DNA from: Flavobacterium sp. HJ-32-4
GTDB taxonomy: Bacteria; Bacteroidota; Bacteroidia; Flavobacteriales; Flavobacteriaceae
NCBI RefSeq assembly: GCF_022532105.1
Contig: NZ_CP092832.1
Coordinates: 2,075,001 to 2,139,000 of the forward strand
Length of the DNA: 64,000 bases
Reading direction: 5' to 3'
In this document: piece by piece, positions 17,230-26,647 of the stretch
How positions within the stretch are numbered: position 1 is the stretch's first letter
Layout: each line of letters begins with the position of its first letter
The notes under the pieces: model-generated
Databases searched by the model: none
The model's input: the letters and a program-made list of their open reading frames with translations, nothing else
What the model was told of the DNA's origin: nothing
Program-made: the position numbers and the translations under genes

Positions 17230-18486
17230 CTACGGCTTAGCTGTCGGTTCGATGGCAGGCTCCCGTTTCTTCGCAATACGGTTCAACCGGATCATTAAGA
17301 CGATCGTCAGTAGGGAAACGCCGCTTACTACATACCCCAGGGTAGGGTAGTGCTCCAGCGGTTTTCCTTCCGCCGGCTGATAGACGATAAATCCCGCCAC
17401 GACGGCGGCAAAACCACCCGCCACCTGCTGCATTGACGAGGTAATTGCCATATACGCCCCGCGGTCGGCCTGATCCGGAATGGCCGTGTTGATGGCCTGC
17501 GAAGGCACAATCCGGCTCATGATACCCATGAACATAACGACATTGACGGTGATCACCAGCCAAAGCGGCGTCACGGACAGATGGGTGTAAATGAGGCACA
17601 TCACGATGGTAATCGCCGTCCCTCCGATAAAAATCTTGATTTTATCGAAGCGGTCGCTGAGCTTTCCGATCACGGGCATGATGACCAGTACCGAAATACC
17701 GGCAGCCAGAAATACCAGGGGAAGGTCCTCGCGCGCAATCCCCACATTATTCACCATAAAGGCGCTGCCGAAGGGTTGCAGCATGAAACCGCCGACCGAT
17801 AATAACGCCACCGTGCTAAACCCGATGCGATAGTCCCGTTTCTGGACGGTGTGCCACAAATGCGCCAGGGCATTCCGTTCCGACTGCAGTTTCAAATGCG
17901 CGTCAACAGGCTTCAGGCGCACGAGCAACACAATCCCCAGCACAATCCCCAGCGCCACGACCATCAGGAAGGCCGAATGCCAGCCCCAGTGGTTCGCGAG
18001 GTAAATTCCCATCGGCACACCCAATATCTGGCTACTGCCGAACGCCATGGTGATGAAACCCATGACCCGACCACGTTGGTTGGGCAGGAACAGGTCGGTG
18101 ACGATGGCGAGGGTGATCGAACCGATGACACCGCCAAAGCAACCCGTGACAATCCGTGCGATAAGCAGCATCCAGTAATCGGTCGCCAGCGCGCAACAAA
18201 GGGTGCCTATCAAAAACCCGGTGTAAAAAAATAGCAGCAGTTTCTTCCGATCGAATTTATCGGCAAAACCCGCTGCCAATATGCCCGACGCACCGGCGCT
18301 GAAGGCATAGGCCGACACCACCGTGCCGAATTGGGCCGTCTTCATGTTGAGTTCACTCATTAGGATGTCGCCCAACGGCGAAATGATCATGAAATCGAGA
18401 ATCACCGTGAATTGCAGCAGGGCCACAAGGGCAATGACGAGTTTTTGGTATCCGGTAAAGGCCGGAATCTCCGTTTTTACAGTCAT
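17230..18486 (-). CDS. MFS transporter (DHA1-like, 12 TM)
   Basis: A 418-residue inner-membrane transporter. The start at 18486 (MTVKTEIPAF) precedes TM1 (LVIALVALLQFTVILDFMI); a longer frame would add 60 unlikely residues. The MFS motif A is seen after TM2 as AAGFADKFDRKKLLLFF, and TM4 has the motif-B-like IARIVTGCFGGVIGS. Twelve hydrophobic segments fit the drug:H+ antiporter/sugar efflux group. Substrate unknown. It starts 5 bases after a small four-TM protein gene and abuts icmF tail to tail with no spacer. Confidence 0.88.
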   Translation of the reverse strand: MTVKTEIPAFTGYQKLVIALVALLQFTVILDFMIISPLGDILMSELNMKTAQFGTVVSAYAFSAGASGILAAGFADKFDRKKLLLFFYTGFLIGTLCCALATDYWMLLIARIVTGCFGGVIGSITLAIVTDLFLPNQRGRVMGFITMAFGSSQILGVPMGIYLANHWGWHSAFLMVVALGIVLGIVLLVRLKPVDAHLKLQSERNALAHLWHTVQKRDYRIGFSTVALLSVGGFMLQPFGSAFMVNNVGIAREDLPLVFLAAGISVLVIMPVIGKLSDRFDKIKIFIGGTAITIVMCLIYTHLSVTPLWLVITVNVVMFMGIMSRIVPSQAINTAIPDQADRGAYMAITSSMQQVAGGFAAVVAGFIVYQPAEGKPLEHYPTLGYVVSGVSLLTIVLMIRLNRIAKKREPAIEPTAKP

Positions 18487-18491
18487 GGATA

Positions 18492-18857
18492 TTAGTGAAT
18501 TTGTGGATTTTTGGCGCGTAGCAATAAGACGGCGGCCCACAGTTGCACCAGGCATTGTAAAAGATTGACCACACCCAGTATCGGGTCGGCGGAAAGGTTC
18601 TTTACAATCACCGGAGTGCCGATGATGCCGAGCGCTGCAACCGCGATATACACATACTTCACCCACACAATCCCCTTACGGATTCCGATTGCACAGGCAG
18701 CAATGAGGGATAGCATGATGAGTCCGGTGATGACAAACCCCGTGCGTGTCATGCCATGGCTCGGTATCCCAAAGAAAAGGTTATAGACGCCAAATAGCAG
18801 GGTAAGGAAAATGAGACGGGAGGCTTTCGCAAAGTTGGGGTGTAAAGGCGTCGCCAT
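18492..18857 (-). CDS. Small four-TM membrane protein (121 aa)
   Basis: A 121-residue protein with four hydrophobic segments (about 15-33, 42-62, 68-85, 95-113) and a short polar C-terminus. I do not recognise the family. The start at 18857 was chosen because upstream residues are charged and atypical, and because a -7 element lies 21 bases before it. It is followed after 5 bases by the MFS transporter and probably shares its mRNA. Confidence 0.7.
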   Translation of the reverse strand: MATPLHPNFAKASRLIFLTLLFGVYNLFFGIPSHGMTRTGFVITGLIMLSLIAACAIGIRKGIVWVKYVYIAVAALGIIGTPVIVKNLSADPILGVVNLLQCLVQLWAAVLLLRAKNPQIH

Positions 18858-18878
18858 GTCGCAAAACTCGATTTTTTC

Positions 18879-18903
18879 CAAATGTACGCATTTCCTATAT
18901 TTG
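18879..18903. promoter_or_regulatory. Divergent promoter pair
   Basis: TACATTTG on the minus strand (18886 to 18879) and TATATTTG on the plus strand (18896-18903) both match TAnnTTTG. They point to the membrane-protein/MFS pair and to the T9SS protein at 18986. The -33 boxes are not clear. Confidence 0.6.
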
Positions 18904-18985
18904 ACCCATGCATCAACCGATGCCTTGTTGCCATTTTTAGAGCGCTGATAGACAGCCATCTGTTTTCCACCTAATACCGAATGAA

Positions 18986-20542
18986 ATGAAAAATACAATA
19001 CGATTGTTTCTTTTGTTGGCTTTCGCTTCCGTTAAGGCGCAGGTTACCTATCCGTCAACCGATTTTGCAAGTGTAGGGGATACGTTTCTCGTGTCGCATG
19101 CTACCAACGGACTGGCATTATACGACTTCACGCTGACGGGAGCCAACTATAGTTGGGACTTCTCATCCCTCCAGGCCACCACGCAGGAAACCATTTCCTA
19201 TGTCGATCCGGCCACGACGGGCTTCAAAACGACCTGGTGCTTCCTGAACGGGTACTTTTTTAACTGCAACAGCCAGTTTTCCAACGCGTTTAATCTGGCC
19301 TCACCGGTTTCGGACGGACTCGAACTGCAGGGTTACGGACTCACCGACCTCACCGCCCATTATAAAGTGACAAGTTCGTCGCTCCAGGCCAAAATGCTGG
19401 GCGCCAACATTACCGTAAACGACCTGACCGTGCCGCTGACCGTCGATTATTCCGACGCGGATGAGATTTACGACTTCCCTATTACCTACAACACCACCTT
19501 TACACACACCGCTGCATTTACGCTCGACTTGAACAGTTTTGGTGTGCCATTGCAATATGCATCCGCCTCCACCCGCACCAATGTGGTAGAAGGATGGGGC
19601 AGCCTGGTGACGCCCTATGCCACGTTTACGAACGTGCTGAAGATGAAGACGACACTCGTAACCGATTACACCATCACCACTACACAGGGTGTCACGCCGG
19701 TGTCGCGCACGACCGTGACCTACAAATGGTTTGACCCGAGCAAAGGCATCCCCGTGCTGGAAGTCACGGGCGATCTGGTAAACGACGTCTGGATTCCGAC
19801 CGACATCACCTACATCGACAATCCGCAGTGCCTCGACCCCGTGGCCTTGTTCGGTTATTTCCCGATCACGCCTACGATTGACGCGACCACGCAGTCGGCC
19901 GTCGTGTCGTTCATCAACGCCTCCGTCAACTACGACCAATACAGTTGGCAGTTCCCCGACGGCACCACGAGTGCAGCCCAAACACCGGAATTCACCTTCG
20001 ATTGTCCGGGCACGTATGATGTCACGCTTACCATTACCAACACGTTTTGCGATCCTGACCTGACGGATACGCTGACCCTGCCGGTCGTGGTTACCGATCC
20101 CGAAAACGTCTACACGAATGAAGTTTTGGTGGAAGGAAACGTCCTTACCGCCGTGCGTTCCATTCCCGGCACGACCTACCAATGGTTCATCTGCGACGGA
20201 GAGATGATTCCGGATGCGAATTCGAATACCCTGACCGTTCCCGGAAGTGGCAGCTATTCCGTCCAACTCACGACAAATGGCTGTGTCAGCATGTCGGATT
20301 GCTACACCCCACAATTAGGTGTGGATGAGGTAAACGGGTCAAAGTGGACGCTGAGTCCGAATCCGGCCACTTACCAATTTACCGTAACCGGTGCACCTGA
20401 CGATCTCAAGATTGCAATCTACGATGTGGCGGGTAAAAAGGTGGCATCCGGCACGGATGTATCGCGTTTGGCACCCGGACTCTACCTCGTCGTACTGCGC
20501 TCAGCAGCCGGAAGCGAGGTGGTGAAACTGGTGAAGCAGTAA
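18986..20542 (+). CDS. Secreted PKD-domain protein with T9SS type A sorting domain
   Basis: A 518-residue exported protein. Residues 1-19 are a signal peptide ending KAQ. Most of the chain is beta-rich and rich in Thr/Ser/Asp. A PKD-like domain lies at about 310-375 (YSWQFPDGTTSAAQTPEFTF, then CPGTYDVTLTITN). The C-terminal 75 residues are a type A T9SS sorting domain: WTLSPNPATYQF, IAIYDVAGKKV and LAPGLYLVVLRS, ending VKLVKQ. It is therefore expected at the cell surface or in the medium. The ligand is unknown. Confidence 0.9.
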   Translation: MKNTIRLFLLLAFASVKAQVTYPSTDFASVGDTFLVSHATNGLALYDFTLTGANYSWDFSSLQATTQETISYVDPATTGFKTTWCFLNGYFFNCNSQFSNAFNLASPVSDGLELQGYGLTDLTAHYKVTSSSLQAKMLGANITVNDLTVPLTVDYSDADEIYDFPITYNTTFTHTAAFTLDLNSFGVPLQYASASTRTNVVEGWGSLVTPYATFTNVLKMKTTLVTDYTITTTQGVTPVSRTTVTYKWFDPSKGIPVLEVTGDLVNDVWIPTDITYIDNPQCLDPVALFGYFPITPTIDATTQSAVVSFINASVNYDQYSWQFPDGTTSAAQTPEFTFDCPGTYDVTLTITNTFCDPDLTDTLTLPVVVTDPENVYTNEVLVEGNVLTAVRSIPGTTYQWFICDGEMIPDANSNTLTVPGSGSYSVQLTTNGCVSMSDCYTPQLGVDEVNGSKWTLSPNPATYQFTVTGAPDDLKIAIYDVAGKKVASGTDVSRLAPGLYLVVLRSAAGSEVVKLVKQ

Positions 20543-20589
20543 CCGCTGCAAACCTTCCGATACGGCTTTCGGCGCACGTCGTGATTTCT

Positions 20590-20597
20590 TATATTTG
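20590..20597 (+). promoter_or_regulatory. -7 element TATATTTG directly before the M1 peptidase start
   Basis: Perfect TAnnTTTG ending three bases before the ATG at 20601. With the usual few-base spacing to the start site, the mRNA would begin at or within the first codons, i.e. a leaderless transcript. Confidence 0.5.
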
Positions 20598-20600
20598 AGG

Positions 20601-22676
20601 ATGCTACGATCGCTGTTACCCATCCTATTTCTTGTTTTTTCGTACGGCAGCCAGGCCCAACAGTCGAAATCGGTTGATTTCCGGACCGCTAACGGGCGTT
20701 TGACCTTCGTACATGCCGAGAAAAAAGTCAGTGGGACGGCGCGCTATACCTTCGACCTCCTGCGCCGTGTGGATACTGTATACCTCGATGCCCGGAAGAT
20801 GCAGGTCGATTCTGTGCGATTGAATGGGAAAAAGGCGGCCTTCGTCCTTACCGACAAACAATTGAAAATCGTCCTTCCTAAGAAACGGAAGAAAAAAGGC
20901 AACCAACTCGCGTTTACCTACACCGCTTCACCCCGTCAGGCGCTCTATTTCACCGGACAAGGAGAAGGCGCGCAGATTTGGTCGCAAGGGCAGGGGAAGT
21001 TCACCAGCAACTGGTTCCCATCGCTTGATGATACCAACGATAAGATGGTTTTTTCGCTGTCATTTGAAGTGCCGGAGGGCCAAATTGGCGTCTCAAACGG
21101 CCAGCAGGTGGGATCGAAAAGCGGTCGGCGCGTATCGTTTGCGATGCAACAGCCCATGTCGTCCTATTTGCTGATGGTGGCCATCGGACGGTTTACGTGC
21201 TTCCGCGATACGTCTAATTCGGGCGTGCCGATGGAGTTTTACCTCGAGCCGGCCGATTCCGCCAAGTTCGAAGCGACCTACCGCTATTCGCGTCGCATCT
21301 TCGATTTTTTCGAACACGAGATCGGCGTACCCTATCCCTGGAACATCTACCGTCAATTGCCCGTACAGGATTTTTTATATGGCGGGATGGAAAACACTAC
21401 CTCCACGCTGTTCGCCCGCAATTATGTGGTCGACAGTATCGGCTGGAACGACCGCGACTATACCAACGTCAACGCCCACGAACTCGCCCATCAATGGTTC
21501 GGTGACCTCGTGACGGCAGCGTCCGATGATCACCATTGGCTGCAGGAAGGTTTTGCCACCTATTATGCGTTATTGGCCGAACGGGAGGTATTTGGAGACG
21601 ATTACTTCCAATTGCGGTTATACGAAAATGCCGTGCAGATCGAGCGCAGCAAAGAACAAAAGCCCGTGGTGGGTGCTGGTGCCAGTTCCCTGATTTATTA
21701 CCAAAAAGGAGGCTGGGCGCTGCATGCCCTTCGCGAAACCATCGGTGAGGCCCTCTTTCGGAAAGCGGTGGAGGCCTACCTTCGAAAGTACCAATTCCGG
21801 AACGTCACCACCGAACAATTCCTGGCAGAAGTCGAACGCGTAGCTCCTGCATTCGATAGCGCCGCCTTCCGACGAAAGTGGTTGGACAATCCCGATTTCG
21901 ATATGGAAGAAGCGTTGCGGCTATTGCGGAAGAACTCCTTCATGCAACGCTATTTTGAGGTGTCGGGATTAGAGGAGCAACCGTTTGAAGCCAAAAAGGA
22001 GCGTTTTGCCACGCTGCTTGCGGGCGACGATTATTGGCCTATTAAAGAAGAAGTGGTCTTCCAACTGACGCAGTTGGCATTCGACGAAAAGAAGGCGCTT
22101 CTGGAAACAGCCCTCGCCACGAACGACGTACACATCCGGCAGGCGGTAGCGCGGACGATGGGTAAAATTCCGGCGGAGGCGTATGCGATGTATGCGGCCC
22201 TGCTCGACGATCCGTCCTACATCACCAAAGAAATCGTTTTGAACGCCCTGTGTTCGCAGTTTCCTGAGAAGCGGAAGGAACTGCTCGACAAAACCCGAGG
22301 GATTGAAGGATTCAGCGATAAGAACCTTCGCATTCTCTGGCTGACGCTGGCGTTAAAGGCCAAGGACTATGATCCGGCCGGTAATGCCGCGTATTACGAC
22401 GAGTTGTTGCGGTATGCGTCGCCTGCTTACGAGAGCGACGTCCGGGAGAATGCGCTTACGAACCTGTTGTTCCTCGACCCAAACGACACCAATGCGTTAG
22501 AGGCGTTGGCAAGGGCGACGGTTCACCACAAATGGCAGTTCGTGAAATTCAGCCGCGACCGCATCCGAAACCTGATCAAAAAAGAACGCTATCGTACGTT
22601 TTTCAGTGAATTGCTGGCGAAGTTGCCTGACGCGGAACGGACGGCGGTCGAAAACCTACTCAAGGAATCCAAATGA
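20601..22676 (+). CDS. M1-family zinc aminopeptidase, exported
   Basis: A 691-residue metallopeptidase. The ATG at 20601 (MLRSLLPILFLVFSYGSQAQ) gives a signal peptide. The TTG two codons earlier is inside the promoter element and was not used. The substrate-binding GGMEN motif precedes the zinc site HELAH (residues 293-297) and the third ligand in HHWLQEGFATYY. The C-terminal third is helical, as in ERAP/APN-type enzymes. It should remove N-terminal residues from peptides in the periplasm or at the surface. It overlaps the patatin gene by four bases (ATGA), the head of an apparent operon. Confidence 0.92.
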   Translation: MLRSLLPILFLVFSYGSQAQQSKSVDFRTANGRLTFVHAEKKVSGTARYTFDLLRRVDTVYLDARKMQVDSVRLNGKKAAFVLTDKQLKIVLPKKRKKKGNQLAFTYTASPRQALYFTGQGEGAQIWSQGQGKFTSNWFPSLDDTNDKMVFSLSFEVPEGQIGVSNGQQVGSKSGRRVSFAMQQPMSSYLLMVAIGRFTCFRDTSNSGVPMEFYLEPADSAKFEATYRYSRRIFDFFEHEIGVPYPWNIYRQLPVQDFLYGGMENTTSTLFARNYVVDSIGWNDRDYTNVNAHELAHQWFGDLVTAASDDHHWLQEGFATYYALLAEREVFGDDYFQLRLYENAVQIERSKEQKPVVGAGASSLIYYQKGGWALHALRETIGEALFRKAVEAYLRKYQFRNVTTEQFLAEVERVAPAFDSAAFRRKWLDNPDFDMEEALRLLRKNSFMQRYFEVSGLEEQPFEAKKERFATLLAGDDYWPIKEEVVFQLTQLAFDEKKALLETALATNDVHIRQAVARTMGKIPAEAYAMYAALLDDPSYITKEIVLNALCSQFPEKRKELLDKTRGIEGFSDKNLRILWLTLALKAKDYDPAGNAAYYDELLRYASPAYESDVRENALTNLLFLDPNDTNALEALARATVHHKWQFVKFSRDRIRNLIKKERYRTFFSELLAKLPDAERTAVENLLKESK

Positions 22677-23578
22677 AAGCACTCGTCATTTCCGGTGGCG
22701 GCAGCAAAGGCGCCTTTGCGGGCGGCGTTGCCCAGTATTTAATGGAGGAGAAGAAACACGAATACGACCTTATGCTCGGCACCTCGACCGGTAGCCTGCT
22801 CATCCCGCATCTTGCGTTGGGGAAAGTGGATAAAATACGGGACATATACACCAATGTTAACATGAAGAACATCTTCAATGTGAACCCGTTTCTCGTCCGG
22901 ACGCGAAACGGAATGCAGACCGTGTCGATCAACCACTTCAATGTCATATGGCAGTTCCTTCGCGGCAAGCGTACCTTCGGCGAAAGCCGGAAACTCCGCA
23001 AGTACATCCGGCGGAATTTCACCCGGCAGGAATTCGAAACACTGAAAGCCTCGCGACAGAATATCGTGGTGACGGTCACGAACCTGGCACGGAATGAAGT
23101 CGAATACAAATGCATCCGCGATTACGACTACGACGCTTTCTGCGACTGGATCTGGATTTCCTGTAATTACATTCCCTTCATGAGCCTGGCAACGGTCAAC
23201 GGGTGTGAGTACGGCGACGGCGGTTTCTCAAGCCTGGTACCCATCCGTGAGGCCATCGAACGGGGCGCAACCGAAATCGACGTCGTCGTATTGGAAACGG
23301 AAACGTTGGCTGAGCCGAAGGCAGTAGGGAAGAACCCCTTTTCGCTGATGGTCAACCTTTTCGGTACGCTGCTCGACCAGGTCGAAAAACACGACATCGC
23401 CATCGGCAAACTGGCGGCCAATGCCAAAGGTGTCAAACTCGATTTTTACTACACGCCCGTGGCGCTGACGACCAATGCGTTAGTGTTCGACAAGGAAAAG
23501 ATGAGGGAGTGGTGGAAACTCGGCTACGAATATGCCCGCAGTAAGAGCGAGATCGCCAGTGAAATCGGGAAAATGTGA
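22673..23578 (+). CDS. Patatin-like phospholipase
   Basis: A 301-residue lipid acyl hydrolase. The oxyanion loop GGGSKGAFAGG (8-18), the nucleophile Ser38 in GTSTG and Asp182 in GDGGF form the Ser-Asp dyad of patatins. No signal peptide or beta-barrel domain is present, so it is cytoplasmic or peripheral at the inner membrane. It is translationally coupled to the M1 peptidase. Substrate is probably a phospholipid or lysophospholipid; this is family knowledge, not seen. Confidence 0.9.
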   Translation: MKALVISGGGSKGAFAGGVAQYLMEEKKHEYDLMLGTSTGSLLIPHLALGKVDKIRDIYTNVNMKNIFNVNPFLVRTRNGMQTVSINHFNVIWQFLRGKRTFGESRKLRKYIRRNFTRQEFETLKASRQNIVVTVTNLARNEVEYKCIRDYDYDAFCDWIWISCNYIPFMSLATVNGCEYGDGGFSSLVPIREAIERGATEIDVVVLETETLAEPKAVGKNPFSLMVNLFGTLLDQVEKHDIAIGKLAANAKGVKLDFYYTPVALTTNALVFDKEKMREWWKLGYEYARSKSEIASEIGKM

Positions 23579-23637
23579 CGACATCATTTCCCGCAATCTG
23601 TACGGGAAACCCGTACCCTTTTTCGGCTAAAAAGACG

Positions 23638-23645
23638 TATTTTTG
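23638..23645 (+). promoter_or_regulatory. -7 promoter element TATTTTTG
   Basis: Perfect TAnnTTTG 18 bases before the start of the 173-residue gene. It suggests that this gene and uvrD/pcrA have a promoter of their own, separate from the M1/patatin pair. Confidence 0.5.
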
Positions 23646-23663
23646 TACCTCTGAAAAACGACG

Positions 23664-24185
23664 ATGAATACCGATAAACTTCTCGAACTGATGTTCTATG
23701 TGCTTCCGGCTGCCGTTACAGGTGCCGTGGCTTTTCATTTCTTCCGTACGTTCCTGGCGAATGAAGACAAAAAGCGCCGGTTTTCGCTGATGCGCGAAGG
23801 ACGGAAAATCACGCTGCCCCTACGTTTGCAGGCCTACGAACGGATGACGCTGTTCATCGAGCGTACCGACCCTGCGAAGTTGCTGTTGCGGGTGACGCCG
23901 ATTTCGACGGACAAGCACGAGTATGTCACCTATGTGATTGCCCATATCGAACAGGAGTTCGAGCACAACCTGACGCAGCAGATCTACATCTCGGATGAAT
24001 GCTGGGCGGTGATCAATACGGCGAAAAGTGCCATCATCCAACAGTTGCGTAAAACAGCGTTATCGGAGGATGTCAAGGATGCGGACGCCCTTCGCGAAGC
24101 GGTCATTTTGGAAGGTTTCGGAAAGGAATCTGCCAGCTTTTCTGCCCTTTCGTTTATCAAGAACGAAGTATCGGAGATGCTATGA
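23664..24185 (+). CDS. Conserved membrane-anchored protein (173 aa)
   Basis: A 173-residue protein with one N-terminal membrane helix (about 9-28) and a soluble helical remainder. I do not know a function. From memory similar proteins recur in Flavobacteria near the uvrD-type helicase (possibly the DUF7935 group; not verified). Seen features are the NEDKKRRFSLMREGRKITLPLRLQAYERM stretch, divided here as NEDKKRRFSLMREG and KITLPLRLQAYERM, and a conserved-looking HIEQEFEHNLTQQIYIS. The helicase gene starts 34 bases downstream. Confidence 0.7.
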   Translation: MNTDKLLELMFYVLPAAVTGAVAFHFFRTFLANEDKKRRFSLMREGRKITLPLRLQAYERMTLFIERTDPAKLLLRVTPISTDKHEYVTYVIAHIEQEFEHNLTQQIYISDECWAVINTAKSAIIQQLRKTALSEDVKDADALREAVILEGFGKESASFSALSFIKNEVSEML

Positions 24186-24219
24186 ACATTGTCCGTTATC
24201 GTAAAACAAGGACCTGATC

Positions 24220-26547
24220 ATGCAACGCTATCTCGACCAACTTAACGAAGCCCAACGCGCGCCCGTCCTGCAAAAAGACGGTCCGATGATCGTTATTGCC
24301 GGTGCCGGTTCGGGCAAGACACGCGTATTGACGATGCGTATCGCGTACCTCATGAATCAGGGCGTCGATGCATTCAACATCCTGGCGCTGACCTTTACCA
24401 ATAAGGCGGCGCGTGAGATGAAGAAGCGGATTGCGGATATCGTGGGTTCCAACGAAGCGCGCAACCTTTGGATGGGTACGTTTCACTCCGTCTTCGCCCG
24501 TATCCTTCGGGCCGAGGCCGACAAATTGGGTTATCCATCGAACTTTACGATTTACGACACCCAGGATTCGGTGCGGCTGGTATCGGCCATCATCAAGGAA
24601 ATGCAACTCGATAAGGACGTATACAAACCCAAGCAGGTGTTTGGTCGTATTTCCTCTTACAAAAACAACCTGATTACGGTAAAGGCCTATTTCAACGATC
24701 CGGAGTTGCAGGAAGCAGACGCCATGTCGAAGAAACCACGACTTGGTGAGATTTACGCCAATTATGTGGACCGCTGCTTTAAGGCCGGCGCCATGGATTT
24801 CGACGACCTGTTGCTGAAAACCAACGAGTTGCTGACGCGCTTTCCGGATGTGTTGTCGAAATACCAGAACCGCTTCCGCTATATCCTGGTCGATGAGTAT
24901 CAGGATACGAACCATTCCCAATACCTGATTGTACGCGCGCTTTCCGATCGTTTCCAGAATATTTGTGTGGTAGGCGACGACGCGCAGAGTATTTATGCCT
25001 TCCGCGGTGCCAACATCAACAATATCCTCAACTTCCAGAAAGACTATGAGGGTGTGCAGATGTATCGTCTGGAGCAGAATTACCGCTCGACGAAGAATAT
25101 CGTGGAAGCGGCCAATTCCATCATCGATAAGAACAAAGTCAAACTCGATAAAGTAGTTTGGACGGCCAACGACGAAGGCCCGAAAGTGAAGGTACACCGC
25201 AGTTTCACCGATGCCGAGGAAGGACGTTTCGTGGCCCAGACGATTTTCGAGGAAAAGATGCAGCAACAACGCCAGAACGGCCATTTCGCGGTGTTGTATC
25301 GGACGAATGCCCAGTCGCGGTCGATTGAAGACGCGCTGCGCAAACGCGACATCCCCTATCGGATATACGGTGGACTTTCGTTCTACCAACGGAAGGAAAT
25401 CAAAGACGTACTGTGTTACCTCCGACTGGTGCTCAACCCAAAAGACGAAGAGGCACTGGTGCGGGTCATCAACTATCCGGCGCGCGGTATCGGCGATACC
25501 ACCGTTGAGAAACTCACGATTGCCGCCAACCATTACAAGGTTTCGATGTTTGAGGTAATGGAAGCCATTGACCGCATCGACCTCAAACTGAATGCGTCGG
25601 CAAAGAACAAACTCTCCGACTTCGTTACGATGATCAAGAGTTTCCAGATCCTGAACGAAACGCATGACGCGTTCTTTATGACCGATCTCGTAGCGAAGAA
25701 GACCGGATTGGTGCAGGAATTGAAGAAAGACGCCACGCCCGAGGGGATCGCGCGTATCGAGAATATAGAGGAACTCCTGAACGGTATCAAGGACTTCACT
25801 GAAGGACAGAAAGAAGTCGACGGCGCACGTGGTTCATTGGCTGAGTTCATGGAAGACGTGGCACTGGCGACCGACCTCGATAATGATACCGGCGATGACG
25901 ACCGGGTGGCGTTGATGACGATCCACCTGGCAAAAGGACTCGAATTCCCGTATGTGTTTGTAGTAGGGATGGAAGAAGACCTGTTCCCGAGCGCCCTCAG
26001 TCTCAACGCGCGTTCGGAACTCGAGGAAGAACGCCGCCTGTTTTATGTAGCCATTACCCGGGCCGAATACCAGGCGTATCTGACGTACGCCCAGTCGCGC
26101 TACCGTTGGGGAAAACTCAGCGACAGCGAGCCTTCCCGGTTCATCGACGAGATCGACGCCCAATACCTGGAATACCTGACGCCTGAAGACAACTCGTATC
26201 GGTACAAACCGATGATTAATACCGATATCTTTGGTGATGTCGACAAATCGAAGCTGCGACAAACGAAACCCGTTGCCGGCACACCACCGAAATGGATTAC
26301 CGATAATGAACCCAAGCCCACGGCCGACATACGCCGCCTGAAACCGGTGAATTCGAGGCCTTCTTCGCCCATGTCCGACGGACCGAACCTCGTGATCGGC
26401 AATGTCGTGATGCACGAACGCTTCGGAAGAGGCGAGGTGCTGAACCTGGAAGGCGTAGGCGCCGATCGCAAAGCGGAAATCCGTTTTGAAGTTGGGGGTA
26501 TCAAGAAATTATTGTTACGATTCGCGAAACTGGATGTGGTTCAGTAG
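24220..26547 (+). CDS. uvrD: UvrD/PcrA-type 3'-5' DNA helicase
   Basis: A 775-residue SF1A helicase for nucleotide-excision repair, mismatch repair and clearing of replication blocks. Seen: the Q-motif region LNEAQRAPV (8-16), Walker A GAGSGKT (28-34), motif Ia LTFTNKAAREM, Walker B DEYQDTN (225-231), motif III VVGDDAQSIYAFRGA, motif IV EQNYRST, motif V TIHLAKGLEFPYVFV and motif VI FYVAITRAE. The C-terminus has a Tudor-like module (VVMHERFGRGEVLNL) that in PcrA contacts RNA polymerase. The stop codon runs straight into a heptad array. Confidence 0.95.
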   Translation: MQRYLDQLNEAQRAPVLQKDGPMIVIAGAGSGKTRVLTMRIAYLMNQGVDAFNILALTFTNKAAREMKKRIADIVGSNEARNLWMGTFHSVFARILRAEADKLGYPSNFTIYDTQDSVRLVSAIIKEMQLDKDVYKPKQVFGRISSYKNNLITVKAYFNDPELQEADAMSKKPRLGEIYANYVDRCFKAGAMDFDDLLLKTNELLTRFPDVLSKYQNRFRYILVDEYQDTNHSQYLIVRALSDRFQNICVVGDDAQSIYAFRGANINNILNFQKDYEGVQMYRLEQNYRSTKNIVEAANSIIDKNKVKLDKVVWTANDEGPKVKVHRSFTDAEEGRFVAQTIFEEKMQQQRQNGHFAVLYRTNAQSRSIEDALRKRDIPYRIYGGLSFYQRKEIKDVLCYLRLVLNPKDEEALVRVINYPARGIGDTTVEKLTIAANHYKVSMFEVMEAIDRIDLKLNASAKNKLSDFVTMIKSFQILNETHDAFFMTDLVAKKTGLVQELKKDATPEGIARIENIEELLNGIKDFTEGQKEVDGARGSLAEFMEDVALATDLDNDTGDDDRVALMTIHLAKGLEFPYVFVVGMEEDLFPSALSLNARSELEEERRLFYVAITRAEYQAYLTYAQSRYRWGKLSDSEPSRFIDEIDAQYLEYLTPEDNSYRYKPMINTDIFGDVDKSKLRQTKPVAGTPPKWITDNEPKPTADIRRLKPVNSRPSSPMSDGPNLVIGNVVMHERFGRGEVLNLEGVGADRKAEIRFEVGGIKKLLLRFAKLDVVQ

Positions 26548-26640
26548 GTAGTGGTTAGTAGTCAGTAGTTAGTAGTCAGTAGTTAGTAGTTAGTAGTCAG
26601 TTGTCCCGTAACTCACCACCCAAAACCCAACACCCAAACC
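26545..26640. repeat. Heptad arrays after uvrD
   Basis: Starting at the uvrD stop, 7-base units alternate TAGTTAG and TAGTCAG for about 55 bases. A second short array follows (CACCCAAAACCCAACACCCAAAC) just before the tsaC start at 26648, here described in two parts: CACCCAAAACCC and AACACCCAAAC. Confidence 0.8.
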
Positions 26641-26647
26641 TCCTTCT

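Noticed and set aside
19301-20314. Minus-strand ORF (337 aa) opposite the T9SS/PKD protein
   Set aside because: Shadow frame; the plus strand has a signal peptide, PKD and sorting domain.
24196-25665. Long minus-strand ORF (489 aa) opposite uvrD
   Set aside because: Low-complexity composition and no motifs; it is the antisense shadow of a well-supported helicase.
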